NCBI GenBank assembly: GCA_945901095.1
Contig: CAMDKQ010000005.1
Location: 1-45,281, forward strand
DNA from: Bifidobacterium breve
Lineage (GTDB): Bacteria; Actinomycetota; Actinomycetes; S36-B12
Length of the DNA: 45,281 nt
Direction of reading: 5' to 3'
Made by a program: the position numbers and the translations under genes. The notes under the pieces are model-generated. The model saw only the letters and a program-made list of their open reading frames with translations. It was not told the DNA's origin and ran no database searches. Positions 1 through 10,692 of the stretch are shown here, piece after piece (positions within the stretch are counted from its first letter, which is position 1; the number at the start of each line of letters is the position of its first letter).

Positions 1-31
1 GCGTGATCGGCGAGGATCCCTGCCTGTCGAG

Positions 32-286
32 CTAGGCGGGGGGCGTCAACTCCACGATGTACGCGTTGCCGGAGCCTTCGTCCGCAGGCGGATTGGCCCC
101 GATGAAGGTGAATCCCTTGAGCCGGCACCAAGCCGGGATGTCATAGGCGGCGGCCGGATCGTCTGAGAGCACTGCGATAACGCAGCCGGGTGGGGACGCA
201 AGGGACGTTCGCATGAGGGCGATGACCGGAATTGGGCAGCGCTTCCCTCGCTCATCGAGCCAGACATCCACGACCAAAGGCGTCAT
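32..286 (-). CDS. TusA/SirA-like sulfurtransferase family protein
   Basis: 84 aa ORF; RCPIPVIALMR...SDDPAAAYDIPAWCR...F matches the TusA fold pattern (CPxP, D-P-A-A..DIP.W). Start overlaps the upstream gene's stop (TGATG). Confidence 0.85.
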   Translation of the reverse strand: MTPLVVDVWLDERGKRCPIPVIALMRTSLASPPGCVIAVLSDDPAAAYDIPAWCRLKGFTFIGANPPADEGSGNAYIVELTPPA

Positions 287-1410
287 CAGAGGTCACCGCG
301 CACGTGGGCGACCACAAGGGGGAGCTCCCGGATGAAGGCGTCGACGTTCGCCTCGGTGCATCCGAATGGGAGGGAGACCCGGACGTTTCCCCCGGTGTAG
401 GCACCCATGGCTGCGAGGACGTGACTGGGGCGCTGGCTCTCCGCAACGCACGCAGAGCCGCTCGCGACGGCAAAGCCGCGGCGATCGAGCTCGGTCACGA
501 TTGCCTCGCCGGACGTGTAGAGAACTGAGAACGTGACGATGTGTGGCAGCCGGTCCACCGGGTCGCCGAGGACCTCGACATCTGGGACATCCGCGGCCGC
601 TTCGCGAATACGGTCGATGAAGTCGCGCGCGCGATCGGCCTCGTCATCAGCCCGTGGCAAAACGAACTCGAGCGCGGCTGCGCAGCCGACGGCAGCCGGG
701 ATGTCGGGGAACCCGCCGATCCAGCCGCGTCCGCCATGATCTGGAGCCTGCCATCGAACCCCGCGGCGGACGACGAGAATCGCGGCCCCCGCGGGCCCAG
801 CCCAATCGCGGGCCGAGGCGAAGATCGCGGTCCATCCGCGGGGGAGCGGGCCATGACCGATGAGCTGGCCGGCGTCGACGAGGAGTCCTGCTCTGTCGCA
901 TGGTGCAGTGCGGTCTGCGACCAACGACACGGGCTGTGTGGTGCCCACCTCGGCGTTGGCTGCCTGCAGGCAGCCGAGCATTCCGCCGGTTCCCATGAGC
1001 GCTGCTACAAACGACTCGACGTCGACGCGGCCTAACCCGTCGACGTTGATGAGCTCAGATCCGGGGCGATCATCGGCGAGGTCGAGGAGCATTGCGGTTT
1101 CGACTCGCCCAGCAACGAGCCCTGCGCGGTATCCATGGACGGCTGCTCGGGCGGCGACGGCGGTCGAGGGGGCGAAATGGACCTCATCGGCCGCGATGGG
1201 CTCATTGGCGATGGAGGACAGGCTCGCTGCGACGCTCGACCGCGCGGCATCGAGCAGGATGCCAGCCCTGCGCCCGAGATGGTGCAGCCGCGTTGGGTCA
1301 GCCCACGCCTCGGCCTGAGTGACCTCACCTGCGGATCGGCCTGCCTCGAGCACAGGTTGACCGCCAACCGCATCGAGGTACCCTGCCGGGCTTGGCGGAA
1401 AATCCTGCAC
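286..1410 (-). CDS. Class V aminotransferase / cysteine desulfurase (NifS/IscS-like)
   Basis: ORF 286..1485; LDAVGGQP start region, LQAANAEVGTTQPV, GSACVAESQRPSHVL near the C-terminus. Start uncertain (GTG 1410 or the ORF start 1485). Confidence 0.8.
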   Translation of the reverse strand: MQDFPPSPAGYLDAVGGQPVLEAGRSAGEVTQAEAWADPTRLHHLGRRAGILLDAARSSVAASLSSIANEPIAADEVHFAPSTAVAARAAVHGYRAGLVAGRVETAMLLDLADDRPGSELINVDGLGRVDVESFVAALMGTGGMLGCLQAANAEVGTTQPVSLVADRTAPCDRAGLLVDAGQLIGHGPLPRGWTAIFASARDWAGPAGAAILVVRRGVRWQAPDHGGRGWIGGFPDIPAAVGCAAALEFVLPRADDEADRARDFIDRIREAAADVPDVEVLGDPVDRLPHIVTFSVLYTSGEAIVTELDRRGFAVASGSACVAESQRPSHVLAAMGAYTGGNVRVSLPFGCTEANVDAFIRELPLVVAHVRGDL

Positions 1411-1583
1411 GCCCGCCAAGATAGTCGAGATCGGGAAGAGCCCTCGCGCGAGGTCGAAATCACATCGGGGTCGCCATGCCACCACACGGGACGTGCGCTA
1501 GTCTCGTGATCAAGCAAATACCCGAGAGGGTCAGCGATTCAGCAGTACCGGCGCGACCGATCGAGCCACTAGAAGGGCGAAAC

Positions 1584-2444
1584 GTGGGTTCCACTGAGCT
1601 AGTGCCGTCGAATGTCCGGCGCCGCCGAAGGCGGGGTGTGCTCCTCGCGTTTGGCGTCGTTGCGGCCGCGGCCTTCCTGACCGGTTGCACGGTCAATGAG
1701 ACACTCTTCTTCGACCTTCCGTCGCCTGCATCCAAGGAAGCCACCATCACGCAGAACCTCTGGCAGGGGTCGTGGATTGCGGCGTGGGCTGTCGGTGCGT
1801 TCACCTGGGCACTCATGCTCTGGGCTGCCGTCGCCTACCGGCGCCGCCATCGCGATGAGGTGCCTGAGCAGACGAAGTACAACCTGCCGATCGAGATGCT
1901 CTACACGATTGTCCCGCTGGTGATGATCCTTGGTCTGTTCTGGTTCACTGCGAAGGATCAGAGCGAATTGCTCACTCTGGAGAACGATCAGCAGCACACG
2001 GTGAACGTCGTTGGTTTCAGGTGGGCGTGGGGCTTCAATTACCTCGACGAGGGCGTGTACACGATCGGTCTGCCGGTAGGCGCGGGAACCACGAATGATC
2101 CGGCCACGCTCGTCCTTCCCGTCAATGAGAAGGTTCGCTTCGAACTCACGTCACCCGACGTCATCCACTCCTTCTGGGTCCCGGCCTTTCTGTTCAAGAT
2201 GGACGTCATCCCGGGCAAGACGAATGTCTTTGAACTCACGCCCGACAAGGTCGGCACCTACGCGGGCAAGTGTGCGGAACTTTGCGGAGTCGACCATGCT
2301 CGGATGCTCTTCAAGGTGAAGGTCGTTGAGCGTCCGGAGTTTGACGCCTACATCGATGACCTCAAGGCCAAGGGACAAACAGGAACGCTCGACACCGGCC
2401 GTACAACGGATGCCGGCCAAGCACCGGATGAGAGGACGCTATGA
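1584..2444 (+). CDS. ctaC: Cytochrome c oxidase subunit II
   Basis: Lipoprotein-like signal (FLTGCTVNE), two TM helices, CuA motif [17 protein letters not shown] start 1584 after a GAAGGGCGA-type SD. Confidence 0.95.
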   Translation: MGSTELVPSNVRRRRRRGVLLAFGVVAAAAFLTGCTVNETLFFDLPSPASKEATITQNLWQGSWIAAWAVGAFTWALMLWAAVAYRRRHRDEVPEQTKYNLPIEMLYTIVPLVMILGLFWFTAKDQSELLTLENDQQHTVNVVGFRWAWGFNYLDEGVYTIGLPVGAGTTNDPATLVLPVNEKVRFELTSPDVIHSFWVPAFLFKMDVIPGKTNVFELTPDKVGTYAGKCAELCGVDHARMLFKVKVVERPEFDAYIDDLKAKGQTGTLDTGRTTDAGQAPDERTL

Positions 2445-4141
2445 CGATCTTGGAAGACAGAGTCACGGCGCCCGTGACTGACGGCCCCCTGAGGCCGGTC
2501 GTTCGCAAGAAGAGTCCGGGGGCAATGGTCGTCTCGTGGATCACGTCCACGGACCATAAGGTCATCGGCTACATGTACCTCATACTCGCAACCTTGTGGT
2601 TCTTCATTGCAGGTGCGATGGCGTTGGCGATTCGTGCGGAACTCGCGGTCCCTGGTCTGCAATTCGTCTCCCTTGAGCAGTACAACCAGCTCTTCACGAT
2701 GCACGGAACCATCATGCTGTTCCTCTTCGCGACCCCGCTCTACGTCGGTTACGCGAACGTCATCATGCCCCTGCAGATCGGTGCCCCTGACGTCGCGTTC
2801 CCTCGGTTGAACATGCTGGGCTTCTGGTTGTTCTTCTTCGGCGGGATCACCGTCGCGGCGGGTATCTTCACTCCTGGAGGAGCCGCGTCCTTCGGCTGGT
2901 TTGCATACGCGCCGCTGAGCAACGCTGTGAACTCTCCGGGAGTTGGCGGTGATCTATGGCTCCTCGGTCTCGCGATCGGTGGCCTCGGGACCATCCTCGG
3001 GTCGGTCAACTTCATCACCACGATCTTCTGCATGCGCGCACCCGGTATGACCATGTTCCGCATGCCGGTCTTCACGTGGACCATTTTCATCACGGCGCTC
3101 CTTGTGCTTATCGCGTTCCCGATTCTCGCCGCAGCACTCATTGTTGCCTTCGTGGATCGACATTACGGTGCGGTGGTATTCGCCTCGGAGAACGGGGGAG
3201 CCATCCTGTGGCAGCACCTCTTCTGGTTCTTTGGACATCCAGAGGTTTACATCCTCGCCCTGCCATTCTTCGGCATTGCGAGCGAGATCATCCCGGTGTT
3301 TTCGCGCAAGCCAATCTTCGGCTACAAGGGCATCGTCTTCGCAACCATGAGCATCGGTGCCCTGTCCGTGGCCGTGTGGGCCCACCACATGTACGTCACG
3401 GGTTCCGTCTATCTGCCGTTCTTTGCGCTCATGACGATGCTCATTGCTGTGCCGACTGGAGTGAAATTCTTCAACTGGATCGGCACAATGTGGCGGGGCT
3501 CGGTGAGTTTCGACACGCCGATGCTCTGGACCATGGGCTTCCTCATCACCTTCCTCTTCGGCGGGTTGACCGGCATCATCCTTTCGGCGCCGCCGCTCGA
3601 CTTCCACGTTTCGGACAGCTACTTTGTCGTGGCTCATTTCCATTACACGGTTTTTGGCACCGTCGTCTTCCTCTTCTTTGCTGGCCTGTACTTCTGGTGG
3701 CCGAAGATGACCGGCAAGATGCTCGATGAGCGACTTGGGAAGATCCATTTCTGGCTGCTGTTTGTCGGGTTCCAAGTCACCTTCCTCATTCAGCACTGGC
3801 TGGGTGTGCAGGGGATGCCCCGCCGTTACGGCGACTACCTTCCGGCTGACAACTTCGAGTTGTTCAACACCATCTCCACAATTGGGGCTGCCATCCTCGG
3901 GGTCTCGACCCTCTTCTTCATCTGGAACGTGATCAAAACCCAGCGCACAGCACCAAAGGTCACGGTCGATGATCCGTGGGGATGGGGCGCATCCCTCGAG
4001 TGGGCCACCTCCTGCCCGCCGCCGCGACACAACTTCGTCACGCTGCCTAGGATCCGGTCTGAGCGACCCGCGTTTGACCTGCATCACCCGGAACTCGCGG
4101 CAGCAGCTCACAGTCCCGCGGCCGGAGGATCACAGCAGTGA
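2441..4141 (+). CDS. ctaD: Cytochrome c oxidase subunit I
   Basis: 566 aa; [43 protein letters not shown]: heme-copper oxidase subunit I signatures. Confidence 0.98.
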   Translation: MTILEDRVTAPVTDGPLRPVVRKKSPGAMVVSWITSTDHKVIGYMYLILATLWFFIAGAMALAIRAELAVPGLQFVSLEQYNQLFTMHGTIMLFLFATPLYVGYANVIMPLQIGAPDVAFPRLNMLGFWLFFFGGITVAAGIFTPGGAASFGWFAYAPLSNAVNSPGVGGDLWLLGLAIGGLGTILGSVNFITTIFCMRAPGMTMFRMPVFTWTIFITALLVLIAFPILAAALIVAFVDRHYGAVVFASENGGAILWQHLFWFFGHPEVYILALPFFGIASEIIPVFSRKPIFGYKGIVFATMSIGALSVAVWAHHMYVTGSVYLPFFALMTMLIAVPTGVKFFNWIGTMWRGSVSFDTPMLWTMGFLITFLFGGLTGIILSAPPLDFHVSDSYFVVAHFHYTVFGTVVFLFFAGLYFWWPKMTGKMLDERLGKIHFWLLFVGFQVTFLIQHWLGVQGMPRRYGDYLPADNFELFNTISTIGAAILGVSTLFFIWNVIKTQRTAPKVTVDDPWGWGASLEWATSCPPPRHNFVTLPRIRSERPAFDLHHPELAAAAHSPAAGGSQQ

Positions 4142-4533
4142 AGATTGAAGGTTATCTTTTCGCCATGGGGGCGGTCTTCTACGCCTTCGTCGCGAGCGTC
4201 TACTGGTACTTCAGCCGTGACGTCGTTGGCACGACTGCGCTTGCCCTGACTGGAGCGCTGGCGTTCTTGGTTGCGTTCTACTCCCTTTACACCGCGAAGC
4301 GTGTCTACCCCCGTCCAGAGGATCGCCTTGACGCGGAGGTCGATGAGGCTGACCCCGAGTACGGGTTTTTCAGTCCGAACTCATGGTGGCCGCTCGTTCT
4401 GGGGTTCAGCACGATGGTGATCGTGTTCGGGCTGATCTTCGCCGTGTGGCTCATCGTGCTCGGAGTGTTCATCCTGTTCATCGCCCTGATCGGGTGGATG
4501 TTCGAGTACTACCGCGGAGCCTTCGCGCACTAG
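4138..4533 (+). CDS. ctaF: Cytochrome c oxidase subunit IV (actinobacterial type)
   Basis: 131 aa membrane protein directly downstream of and overlapping cta[11 protein letters not shown] and EYYRGAFAH are typical of actinobacterial CtaF. Confidence 0.93.
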   Translation: MKIEGYLFAMGAVFYAFVASVYWYFSRDVVGTTALALTGALAFLVAFYSLYTAKRVYPRPEDRLDAEVDEADPEYGFFSPNSWWPLVLGFSTMVIVFGLIFAVWLIVLGVFILFIALIGWMFEYYRGAFAH

Positions 4534-4633
4534 ACCTTAAGCGGAGTTGGGGTTCACTAGTTGCGTACCGTTACAGCAATACGCGCCAGGTGTTCATTCG
4601 GACCTTGAGAAGCATGGTTATGGAGGGAGAACG

Positions 4634-5986
4634 GTGAGGCGCCCGGTTGCGAATGTCCGACGACGGATGTCGTTGATCGTTATCCCGCTTCTCCTCAGTG
4701 CCTGCGGTGCGTCGCTGCAGATGCCGAGTCTGTCGTTGGAGACGGCAACAGGTGACGCAATGTCCGCGGCGTCCATCACATCGCGCCCGAGTGGTGCTGC
4801 GCCGGTGAAGCCTGGTGAGCCGGTCATCGTGACCGCGATTGAAGGACACCTGTCCAATGTCGATGTGACCGGTCCGAAGGGTCCGCTGCCCGGAACGTTG
4901 TCGGATGACGGTACCCGATGGCAGGCGGATGTCCGTTCACTTCGCTACGACAGCACCTACCGGGTTGAGGCCACGGCGATCGATGCTCGCGGAGTCGCGG
5001 CGACCAAGACGAGTGAGTTCAGCACGATTGCCCCGACGTCATTCTTTACCGGCGAGGTTGTGAGCCCTGCTGCGGGGGAACTTGTGGGCGTGGGCTTGCC
5101 GGTGGTCGTGAACTTTGACCGGCCAATCAAGAATCGAGCTGAGGTCGAGCAGGCACTGGTCATTCGGACCCCGACCTCGATCGAGGGGGCGTGGGCCTGG
5201 CGAGATGGCAGGACCGTCGAATTCCGTCCGAAAACCTACTGGCCGGGGAACATCACCGTCGAGGTCGCTGCGAACCTCCAGGGAATTGAATCGAGCGATG
5301 GGGTGTACGGGAGGGGCGGACTGGCGTCGGCATTCAGGATCGGGCCATCAATGGTGACGAAAGTGAATGCTGAAACCTATGAGGCGCAGGTGTTCCGTGA
5401 CGGGGCAGTGATCCGGACAATTCCGGTCACCACCGGAAAACTGGGATTTGAAACGAGGTCCGGGACGAAGGTCATCCTGAGCAAGGAGCGCACGCGCATC
5501 ATGGATGCTGCGACTGGCGGAACCGATCGCAGTGACCCGGAGTACTACCGCCTCATGGTCGAGTACGCCATGCGGGTGACCTATTCTGGCGAGTTCGTTC
5601 ATGCTGCTCCATGGTCTGTGGGGTCGCAGGGGCGGGCGAACGTGAGCCATGGCTGCATCGGAATGAGCACCTCGAATGGTCAGTGGTTGTACGACCAGAC
5701 GCTGGTCGGTGATGTTGTCGAAGTTTCAGGTACGGGCAATGTTCAAAACCTTGGCAATGGCATCACCGTCTGGAATGAGACGTGGCCAAGTTGGCTGGAG
5801 CGGTCCGCCACGGGGAGCGTGAGCACGGTTGCCACGGGAACCCTCAAGCCGGGGGAACAGGGTGCTGGAACCGAAATGCTTATCGTGCCCTTAGAGCGAC
5901 CGAGGCCATCACAGAGTTCGCAGAGTTTCGTGGTTCCTGGTGTGCCGGGCCTTGCAGTCGCCAGCAGTTCTCCGTCAGTGCCCTGA
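4634..5986 (+). CDS. L,D-transpeptidase lipoprotein with Ig-like N-terminal domains (YkuD family)
   Basis: GTG 4634 after GGAGGGAGA; lipobox LLLSACG; catalytic HAAPW...SHGCIGMS motif. Confidence 0.92.
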   Translation: MRRPVANVRRRMSLIVIPLLLSACGASLQMPSLSLETATGDAMSAASITSRPSGAAPVKPGEPVIVTAIEGHLSNVDVTGPKGPLPGTLSDDGTRWQADVRSLRYDSTYRVEATAIDARGVAATKTSEFSTIAPTSFFTGEVVSPAAGELVGVGLPVVVNFDRPIKNRAEVEQALVIRTPTSIEGAWAWRDGRTVEFRPKTYWPGNITVEVAANLQGIESSDGVYGRGGLASAFRIGPSMVTKVNAETYEAQVFRDGAVIRTIPVTTGKLGFETRSGTKVILSKERTRIMDAATGGTDRSDPEYYRLMVEYAMRVTYSGEFVHAAPWSVGSQGRANVSHGCIGMSTSNGQWLYDQTLVGDVVEVSGTGNVQNLGNGITVWNETWPSWLERSATGSVSTVATGTLKPGEQGAGTEMLIVPLERPRPSQSSQSFVVPGVPGLAVASSSPSVP

Positions 5987-6308
5987 GGGACCTCCTCTGA
6001 CCTGCAATGGCTCGGTTGTTCATGAGTTTGGGGATGCGTCAGGGTGTGTGGGCGTATGGTTGAGTCGGGTGCGGGTGATCTTCCCCTCTCCCTATTGCCA
6101 TGTGTTCGTCATGACGTGCTAGGCCCGCATGGGTCGCGCCATGGCGACCACGACGCCCATGCGGTTGTTCGCTCCGGCGGGGCTATCATCGATAGTGGTT
6201 CTGGGCTGTTGCCGCAGCGCCCGTTGTTGGTGCTGCCGAACGTTGCTCTCGCCCCCTGCCTTTATCTGCAGTTTTGCGTTACGGGCTCTATCGCGCCCGT
6301 TGAAATGG

Positions 6309-6342
6309 GTGAGGGTCGGAGCCACGTGGCTCCGACCCTCAC
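6309..6342. terminator. Perfect 34-bp palindrome, likely bidirectional terminator
   Basis: GTGAGGGTCGGAGCCAC|GTGGCTCCGACCCTCAC: 17-bp perfect arms between convergent genes, no U-tract. Confidence 0.75.
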
Positions 6343-6356
6343 TTGATGCCGACGAT

Positions 6357-8102
6357 TCAGTGCTGAGCCCGCTCAGCCAACTGTTCGGCGTTCGTCTGCG
6401 GCATCCCCGGGTGGTGCAGGACTCCACCATGGAATGTGTTGATCTGGTCAGCATCCTCGTAGGCGTGCAGGGGAGCCTCAAGCGCCACCTCGTGGGCCAC
6501 ATGATGCTCAGCAGCTTCGATTTCAGCGGCGCTCGGCTTGGCGATGTTCTCGGCATAGAAGAACCCGCTGAGCTTGTGCTGGACGTTTTGTAGGTGGTAG
6601 CGCTTGTTTCGTACACCGGCCGAATCACGACGCTCCGGTGCGGGCAGCGGAGTGATGTCCGTCTTGCTCATGATCACGGCCTTGTCCTTGATGGAGATCG
6701 GCTCGTGAACCTCGATGAACTCGCCGTGTGGTAGGCGGAGGATTCGCCCAGACTCGTACCCATGGAGGAGTTTGTCGCGGTCGCGGCGTTGGAGGCCGAG
6801 GCAGATTCTGCGAGTCACCACGAACATGATCGGCGGGATGACAAAGATCGCGATCCGCAGGAACCAAGTGATGGAGTTGATCGTGAGGTCAAAGCTTGTC
6901 GCGATGATGTCGTTGCCACCACCGATCCACAGCAGACCATAGAAGGTGATCGCCATGACACCGAAGCCGGTCCTCGTCGGGTTGTTTCGAGGGCGATCGA
7001 GGAGATGGTGCTCCTTCTTGTCGCCGGTCACCCACGCCTCGATGAAGGGGTAAAGCGCGAGTCCAGTGAAGAGGATGCCGGGAACAATGACCGCAGGGAT
7101 GAGGATGTTCCAGGAGATAGTCCACCAGTCGAAGAGGTTGGTTTCCCAGTTTGGCATCATGCGGAGCGCACCGTCGAGGAAGCCCATGTACCAGTCTGGT
7201 TGCGACCCGGCGCTCACCTGATCCGGCATGAATGGGCCGAAAATCCAGATCGGGTTGATCGTGACCATGCCGCCGATGAGGGCGATGATTCCGAACACGA
7301 TGAAGAAGAAGCCGCCGGCCTTGGCCATGTACACAGGCATGAGCGGGTAGCCGACGACGTTCTCATTCGTCCGTCCTGGACCAGGGAACTGAGTGTGCTT
7401 CTGGGTCCAAACGAGCATGAGGTGCACCGTGACGAGCGCAAGGATCAGGCCCGGGACGAGGAGAATGTGCACTGAGTAGAGCCGCGAGATGAAGTCGCTT
7501 CCGGGGAACTGCCCGTCGAAGAGCAGGAAGGTGGCCCAGGTACCTATCACGGGAATCGCCTGCGCGATGCCGCGGGTGATCTGCAACCCGGTGCCGGAGA
7601 GTAGGTCATCTGGTAGGGAGTAGCCCGAGAAGCCGGCGATGAGCCCGAGGGTGACGAGGACCACGCCAATAAGCCAGTTGAATTCACGAGGCTTACGGAA
7701 CGCACCGGTGAAGAACACTCGGAACATGTGCACCGCCATCGCAGCGATGAAGATGAGCGCGGCCCAGTGATGCATCTGGCGAATGAGGAGTCCGCCGCGG
7801 ATGTCGAAGGAGATGTCAAGTGACGAGGCGTATGCCTCGGACATGAGGATGCCCTTGAGTGGTACGTACGAACCGTCGTAGACGACCTCGATCATCGATG
7901 GCTTGTAAAAGAATGTGAGGAAGGTGCCGGTGATAAGCACCACAATGAAGCTGTAGAGAGCGATCTCCCCGAGCATGAAGGACCAATGATCCGGGAACAC
8001 CTTGCCGAGGTTTCGCGCGAGGAACTTGTTGCTGCCGACACGCTGGTCGACATAGGTGGCGACTCCGCCGCCGGCCTTCTCGATTGTGCTTGGCTCGCTC
8101 AT
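6357..8102 (-). CDS. qcrB: Cytochrome bc1 complex cytochrome b subunit
   Basis: 581 aa; HHWAALIFIAAMAVHMFR, GYSLPDDLLSGTGL, PDWYMGFLDGALR; long actinobacterial C-terminal extension. Confidence 0.97.
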   Translation of the reverse strand: MSEPSTIEKAGGGVATYVDQRVGSNKFLARNLGKVFPDHWSFMLGEIALYSFIVVLITGTFLTFFYKPSMIEVVYDGSYVPLKGILMSEAYASSLDISFDIRGGLLIRQMHHWAALIFIAAMAVHMFRVFFTGAFRKPREFNWLIGVVLVTLGLIAGFSGYSLPDDLLSGTGLQITRGIAQAIPVIGTWATFLLFDGQFPGSDFISRLYSVHILLVPGLILALVTVHLMLVWTQKHTQFPGPGRTNENVVGYPLMPVYMAKAGGFFFIVFGIIALIGGMVTINPIWIFGPFMPDQVSAGSQPDWYMGFLDGALRMMPNWETNLFDWWTISWNILIPAVIVPGILFTGLALYPFIEAWVTGDKKEHHLLDRPRNNPTRTGFGVMAITFYGLLWIGGGNDIIATSFDLTINSITWFLRIAIFVIPPIMFVVTRRICLGLQRRDRDKLLHGYESGRILRLPHGEFIEVHEPISIKDKAVIMSKTDITPLPAPERRDSAGVRNKRYHLQNVQHKLSGFFYAENIAKPSAAEIEAAEHHVAHEVALEAPLHAYEDADQINTFHGGVLHHPGMPQTNAEQLAERAQH

Positions 8103-9145
8103 CCACGCTCCCAGAAACTTGGCCCTACGGGCTCGGCGAAATCAGATCTTGCTACGAGGAATCCTTCCTCATCCACGCCAATCGGCAACTGCGGCATGCG
8201 CCGCGCCGCTGGACCGAAGACGACATTGCCTGCGTCGGCTAGGTCGAAGGTCGACTGGTGGCAGGGGCACAGGAGATGGTGGGTGCGCTGCTCGTATAGC
8301 GCGATCGGGCAGCCGACGTGGGTGCAGATCTTCGAGAAGGCGAGGATCCCCTGGTAATCCCACCCGTCGCCCTGCTGCGCTCTGATGTCGCTTGGATCCA
8401 TGCGGACGAGGATGATGGCAGCCTTCGTGCGGGCGTTCATGTTGCCCTCGAGTTCTTGGACCTCCTCGAGATCCTCCGGAATGCCCGAGACGAGTCCGCC
8501 GATCGGGAGGTCCTCGGGCTTAATGGGCATGAGGTTGGGGTCGGTGACGATGCGCAGCCCTTCGTGCCAAAGGGTGACAGACAGGAGGTCGGCAGGGCTC
8601 GGGCTACCGGCCGGTGCCGTCCATAGGTCGCGCAGCGGGATGAGTAGCGCAATCGGAAAGAGGGCCAGAGCCCCGATGAGCGTTCGCCTGATCAGTTTGA
8701 ACCGGGCAAAGCCTGATTCAGCCTTTCCGCGATCGTAGTTGGCGAGTGCCTCCTGGTCAGCCGATGCCGGTGAGGCCAGGTCGTGACGATCCTGAACGAC
8801 TTCAACGTCGGGCATGAGTTTCTTCGCCCACTGGATGGCCCCGGCTCCGATAAGGAAGATGGCAGCGCCGAGGGTGAGCCCGAGGACGAACGTGCTGGTT
8901 CCTACATCACCGAATACCGGGATGTAGATGATGGAGGTCTTGTCGATCGTCATGTATCCAACGACGAAGGCGATGGTGAGGAGCATGGACAGCATGAACA
9001 TGGCGGCGACTTGACGTTCGGCGCGACGTGCTGCCTTCGGGTCCGTATCAGCCATGCGCAGGGCATGGGGTACATCTGCGACGGGGGAGTACCCGAGGCG
9101 CTCCGGAGCGTTGGCGTGCGAGTCGTGGGGCGTGAGATCACTCAT
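8099..9145 (-). CDS. qcrA: Cytochrome bc1 complex Rieske iron-sulfur subunit
   Basis: ATG 9145 (MSDLTPHD); three TM helices; Rieske motifs CTHVGCPI and CPCHQSTFD. Confidence 0.96.
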   Translation of the reverse strand: MSDLTPHDSHANAPERLGYSPVADVPHALRMADTDPKAARRAERQVAAMFMLSMLLTIAFVVGYMTIDKTSIIYIPVFGDVGTSTFVLGLTLGAAIFLIGAGAIQWAKKLMPDVEVVQDRHDLASPASADQEALANYDRGKAESGFARFKLIRRTLIGALALFPIALLIPLRDLWTAPAGSPSPADLLSVTLWHEGLRIVTDPNLMPIKPEDLPIGGLVSGIPEDLEEVQELEGNMNARTKAAIILVRMDPSDIRAQQGDGWDYQGILAFSKICTHVGCPIALYEQRTHHLLCPCHQSTFDLADAGNVVFGPAARRMPQLPIGVDEEGFLVARSDFAEPVGPSFWERG

Positions 9146-9927
9146 CGTGCCTTGATTCCGATCCAGACGGCCGCTCCAATGAGAGCGGCGAAGACGGCGG
9201 TCCACAGGAACAGACCCTCGGTGACGGGTCCGAGACGACCAAGGGACAGTCCGCCCGGGTTGGGGGCGTCCTGCAACTCGCTCACGTAGGCGATGATCGC
9301 TTGCTTCTCTTCGACGGGTAGCGTCCCGTTGGAGAAGACTGGCATGCTCTGCGGGCCGGAGACCATGGCCTCGTACAGCTCCTGGGGGGTGGCCTTCATG
9401 AGGCTTGGTGCGTACTTGCCGTAGGTGAGTGCGCCTCCCTGGCCCGCCGCCTGGTGGCACTGGGCGCAGTTCACCCGAAAGAGGACTCCGCCCTGAGCGA
9501 TGTCGGCGTCCTCGTAGTTCAACTGCTCGGCGGTCGGGATTGCCGGGCCCGGAGCGAGGGAGGCGACGTATGCGGCGAGTTGAGCCGTCTCATCGGCTGT
9601 GTATTGAGGCTCCTTGGCCATCGCCTGAGCGCCCGGTGCGGCGAGCGGCATTCTCCCGGTGGCGACCTGAAAGTGAACGGATGCCGCTCCAACACCAAGA
9701 AGCGTGGGCCCATTGGCGGACCCTTGCGCCTGCATACCGTGACAGGACGAGCACCCGGTGAGGTAGAGCTTGTTTCCCTCATCGATCGCTACCTGACCGG
9801 CATCGGCTGCCTGCGCAGTCTGGGAGCTTGATATCACCGCGTAGGCACCTCCGACCGACACTAGGGCGATGGTGAGAAGCGAGGGGGCGAACATCGGGCT
9901 TCTTCTGTGTGCGGCGAGGAACTTCAC
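9142..9927 (-). CDS. qcrC: Cytochrome bc1 complex diheme cytochrome c subunit
   Basis: Two CXXCH motifs (CSSCHG, CAQCHQ) and a C-terminal TM helix; 4-nt overlap with qcrA. Confidence 0.96.
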   Translation of the reverse strand: MKFLAAHRRSPMFAPSLLTIALVSVGGAYAVISSSQTAQAADAGQVAIDEGNKLYLTGCSSCHGMQAQGSANGPTLLGVGAASVHFQVATGRMPLAAPGAQAMAKEPQYTADETAQLAAYVASLAPGPAIPTAEQLNYEDADIAQGGVLFRVNCAQCHQAAGQGGALTYGKYAPSLMKATPQELYEAMVSGPQSMPVFSNGTLPVEEKQAIIAYVSELQDAPNPGGLSLGRLGPVTEGLFLWTAVFAALIGAAVWIGIKAR

Positions 9928-9975
9928 CTTCGATCGAACCTTCCTGCAGGGGAGTCGTCGGATGGGCGGCGGCGG

Positions 9976-10581
9976 TTACTTGAGGATGTAGATCATGAAG
10001 AACAGCGCGATCCACACGACGTCGACAAAATGCCAGTAGTACGAGACAACGATTGCCCGCGTCGCCTGATCGTGCGTGAAGCGCTTAGCCACGTATGTGG
10101 TCGCGAGGACGAAGAGGAAGGCGATGAGGCCGCCGGTGACGTGCATGCCGTGGAATCCGGTGGTGAGGTAGAAGACCGAGCCGTAGGCGTTCGAGGAGAG
10201 CGTGAGCCCCTCGCGTACGAGTTCGGTGTACTCCATGACCTGTCCGGCGATGAAGAAGGAGCCCATGAGAAAGGTGATGATGAACCAACGGCGCAGCCCC
10301 TTGACGTCGCCACGTTCCGCCGCGAACACGCCGAGCTGGCAGGTCACCGAGGAGAGCACGAGGATGGTCGTGTTGATGCTCGAGAATGTGACGTTCAGCA
10401 GGCTGGTCTCCTCGGCCCAAAGCCCCGGATTCACCGCCCTAAGGGTGAAGTACATCGCGAAGAGTCCCGCGAAGAACATGAGTTCGCTCGACAGCCACAC
10501 GATGGTGCCGACCGCCACCATGTTGGGACGGTTTGCGGGTGCATGGTTGTACGCCGGGGGCGCTGTTGTCACTGTTGCCAC
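9976..10581 (-). CDS. ctaE: Cytochrome c oxidase subunit III
   Basis: [60 protein letters not shown] start at 10581 inside the longer ORF. Confidence 0.95.
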   Translation of the reverse strand: MATVTTAPPAYNHAPANRPNMVAVGTIVWLSSELMFFAGLFAMYFTLRAVNPGLWAEETSLLNVTFSSINTTILVLSSVTCQLGVFAAERGDVKGLRRWFIITFLMGSFFIAGQVMEYTELVREGLTLSSNAYGSVFYLTTGFHGMHVTGGLIAFLFVLATTYVAKRFTHDQATRAIVVSYYWHFVDVVWIALFFMIYILK

Positions 10582-10692
10582 AAGGGGAGTCTGGCAGATC
10601 GGCGAGGTTGACGCGCTTTGACCCCCCGCACGAGCCGACTGAAACGTGGCGGCGGCCGAGCGCCACGCCAGCGGCTGGCTAGAGTTTTGTTT

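Noticed and set aside
2954-4111. 385-aa antisense ORF across ctaD
   Set aside because: Shadow ORF of a high-GC gene: charged, low-complexity composition and no recognisable domain; ctaD on the other strand is unambiguous.
6762-7475. 237-aa plus-strand ORF inside qcrB
   Set aside because: Shadow ORF, Arg/Glu/Asp-rich with no domain character; qcrB explains the region.
9146-9460. 105-aa N-terminal extension of the 453-aa qcrA ORF
   Set aside because: Overlaps conserved qcrC coding sequence; the canonical QcrA start MSDLTPHD at 9145 overlaps the qcrC stop.
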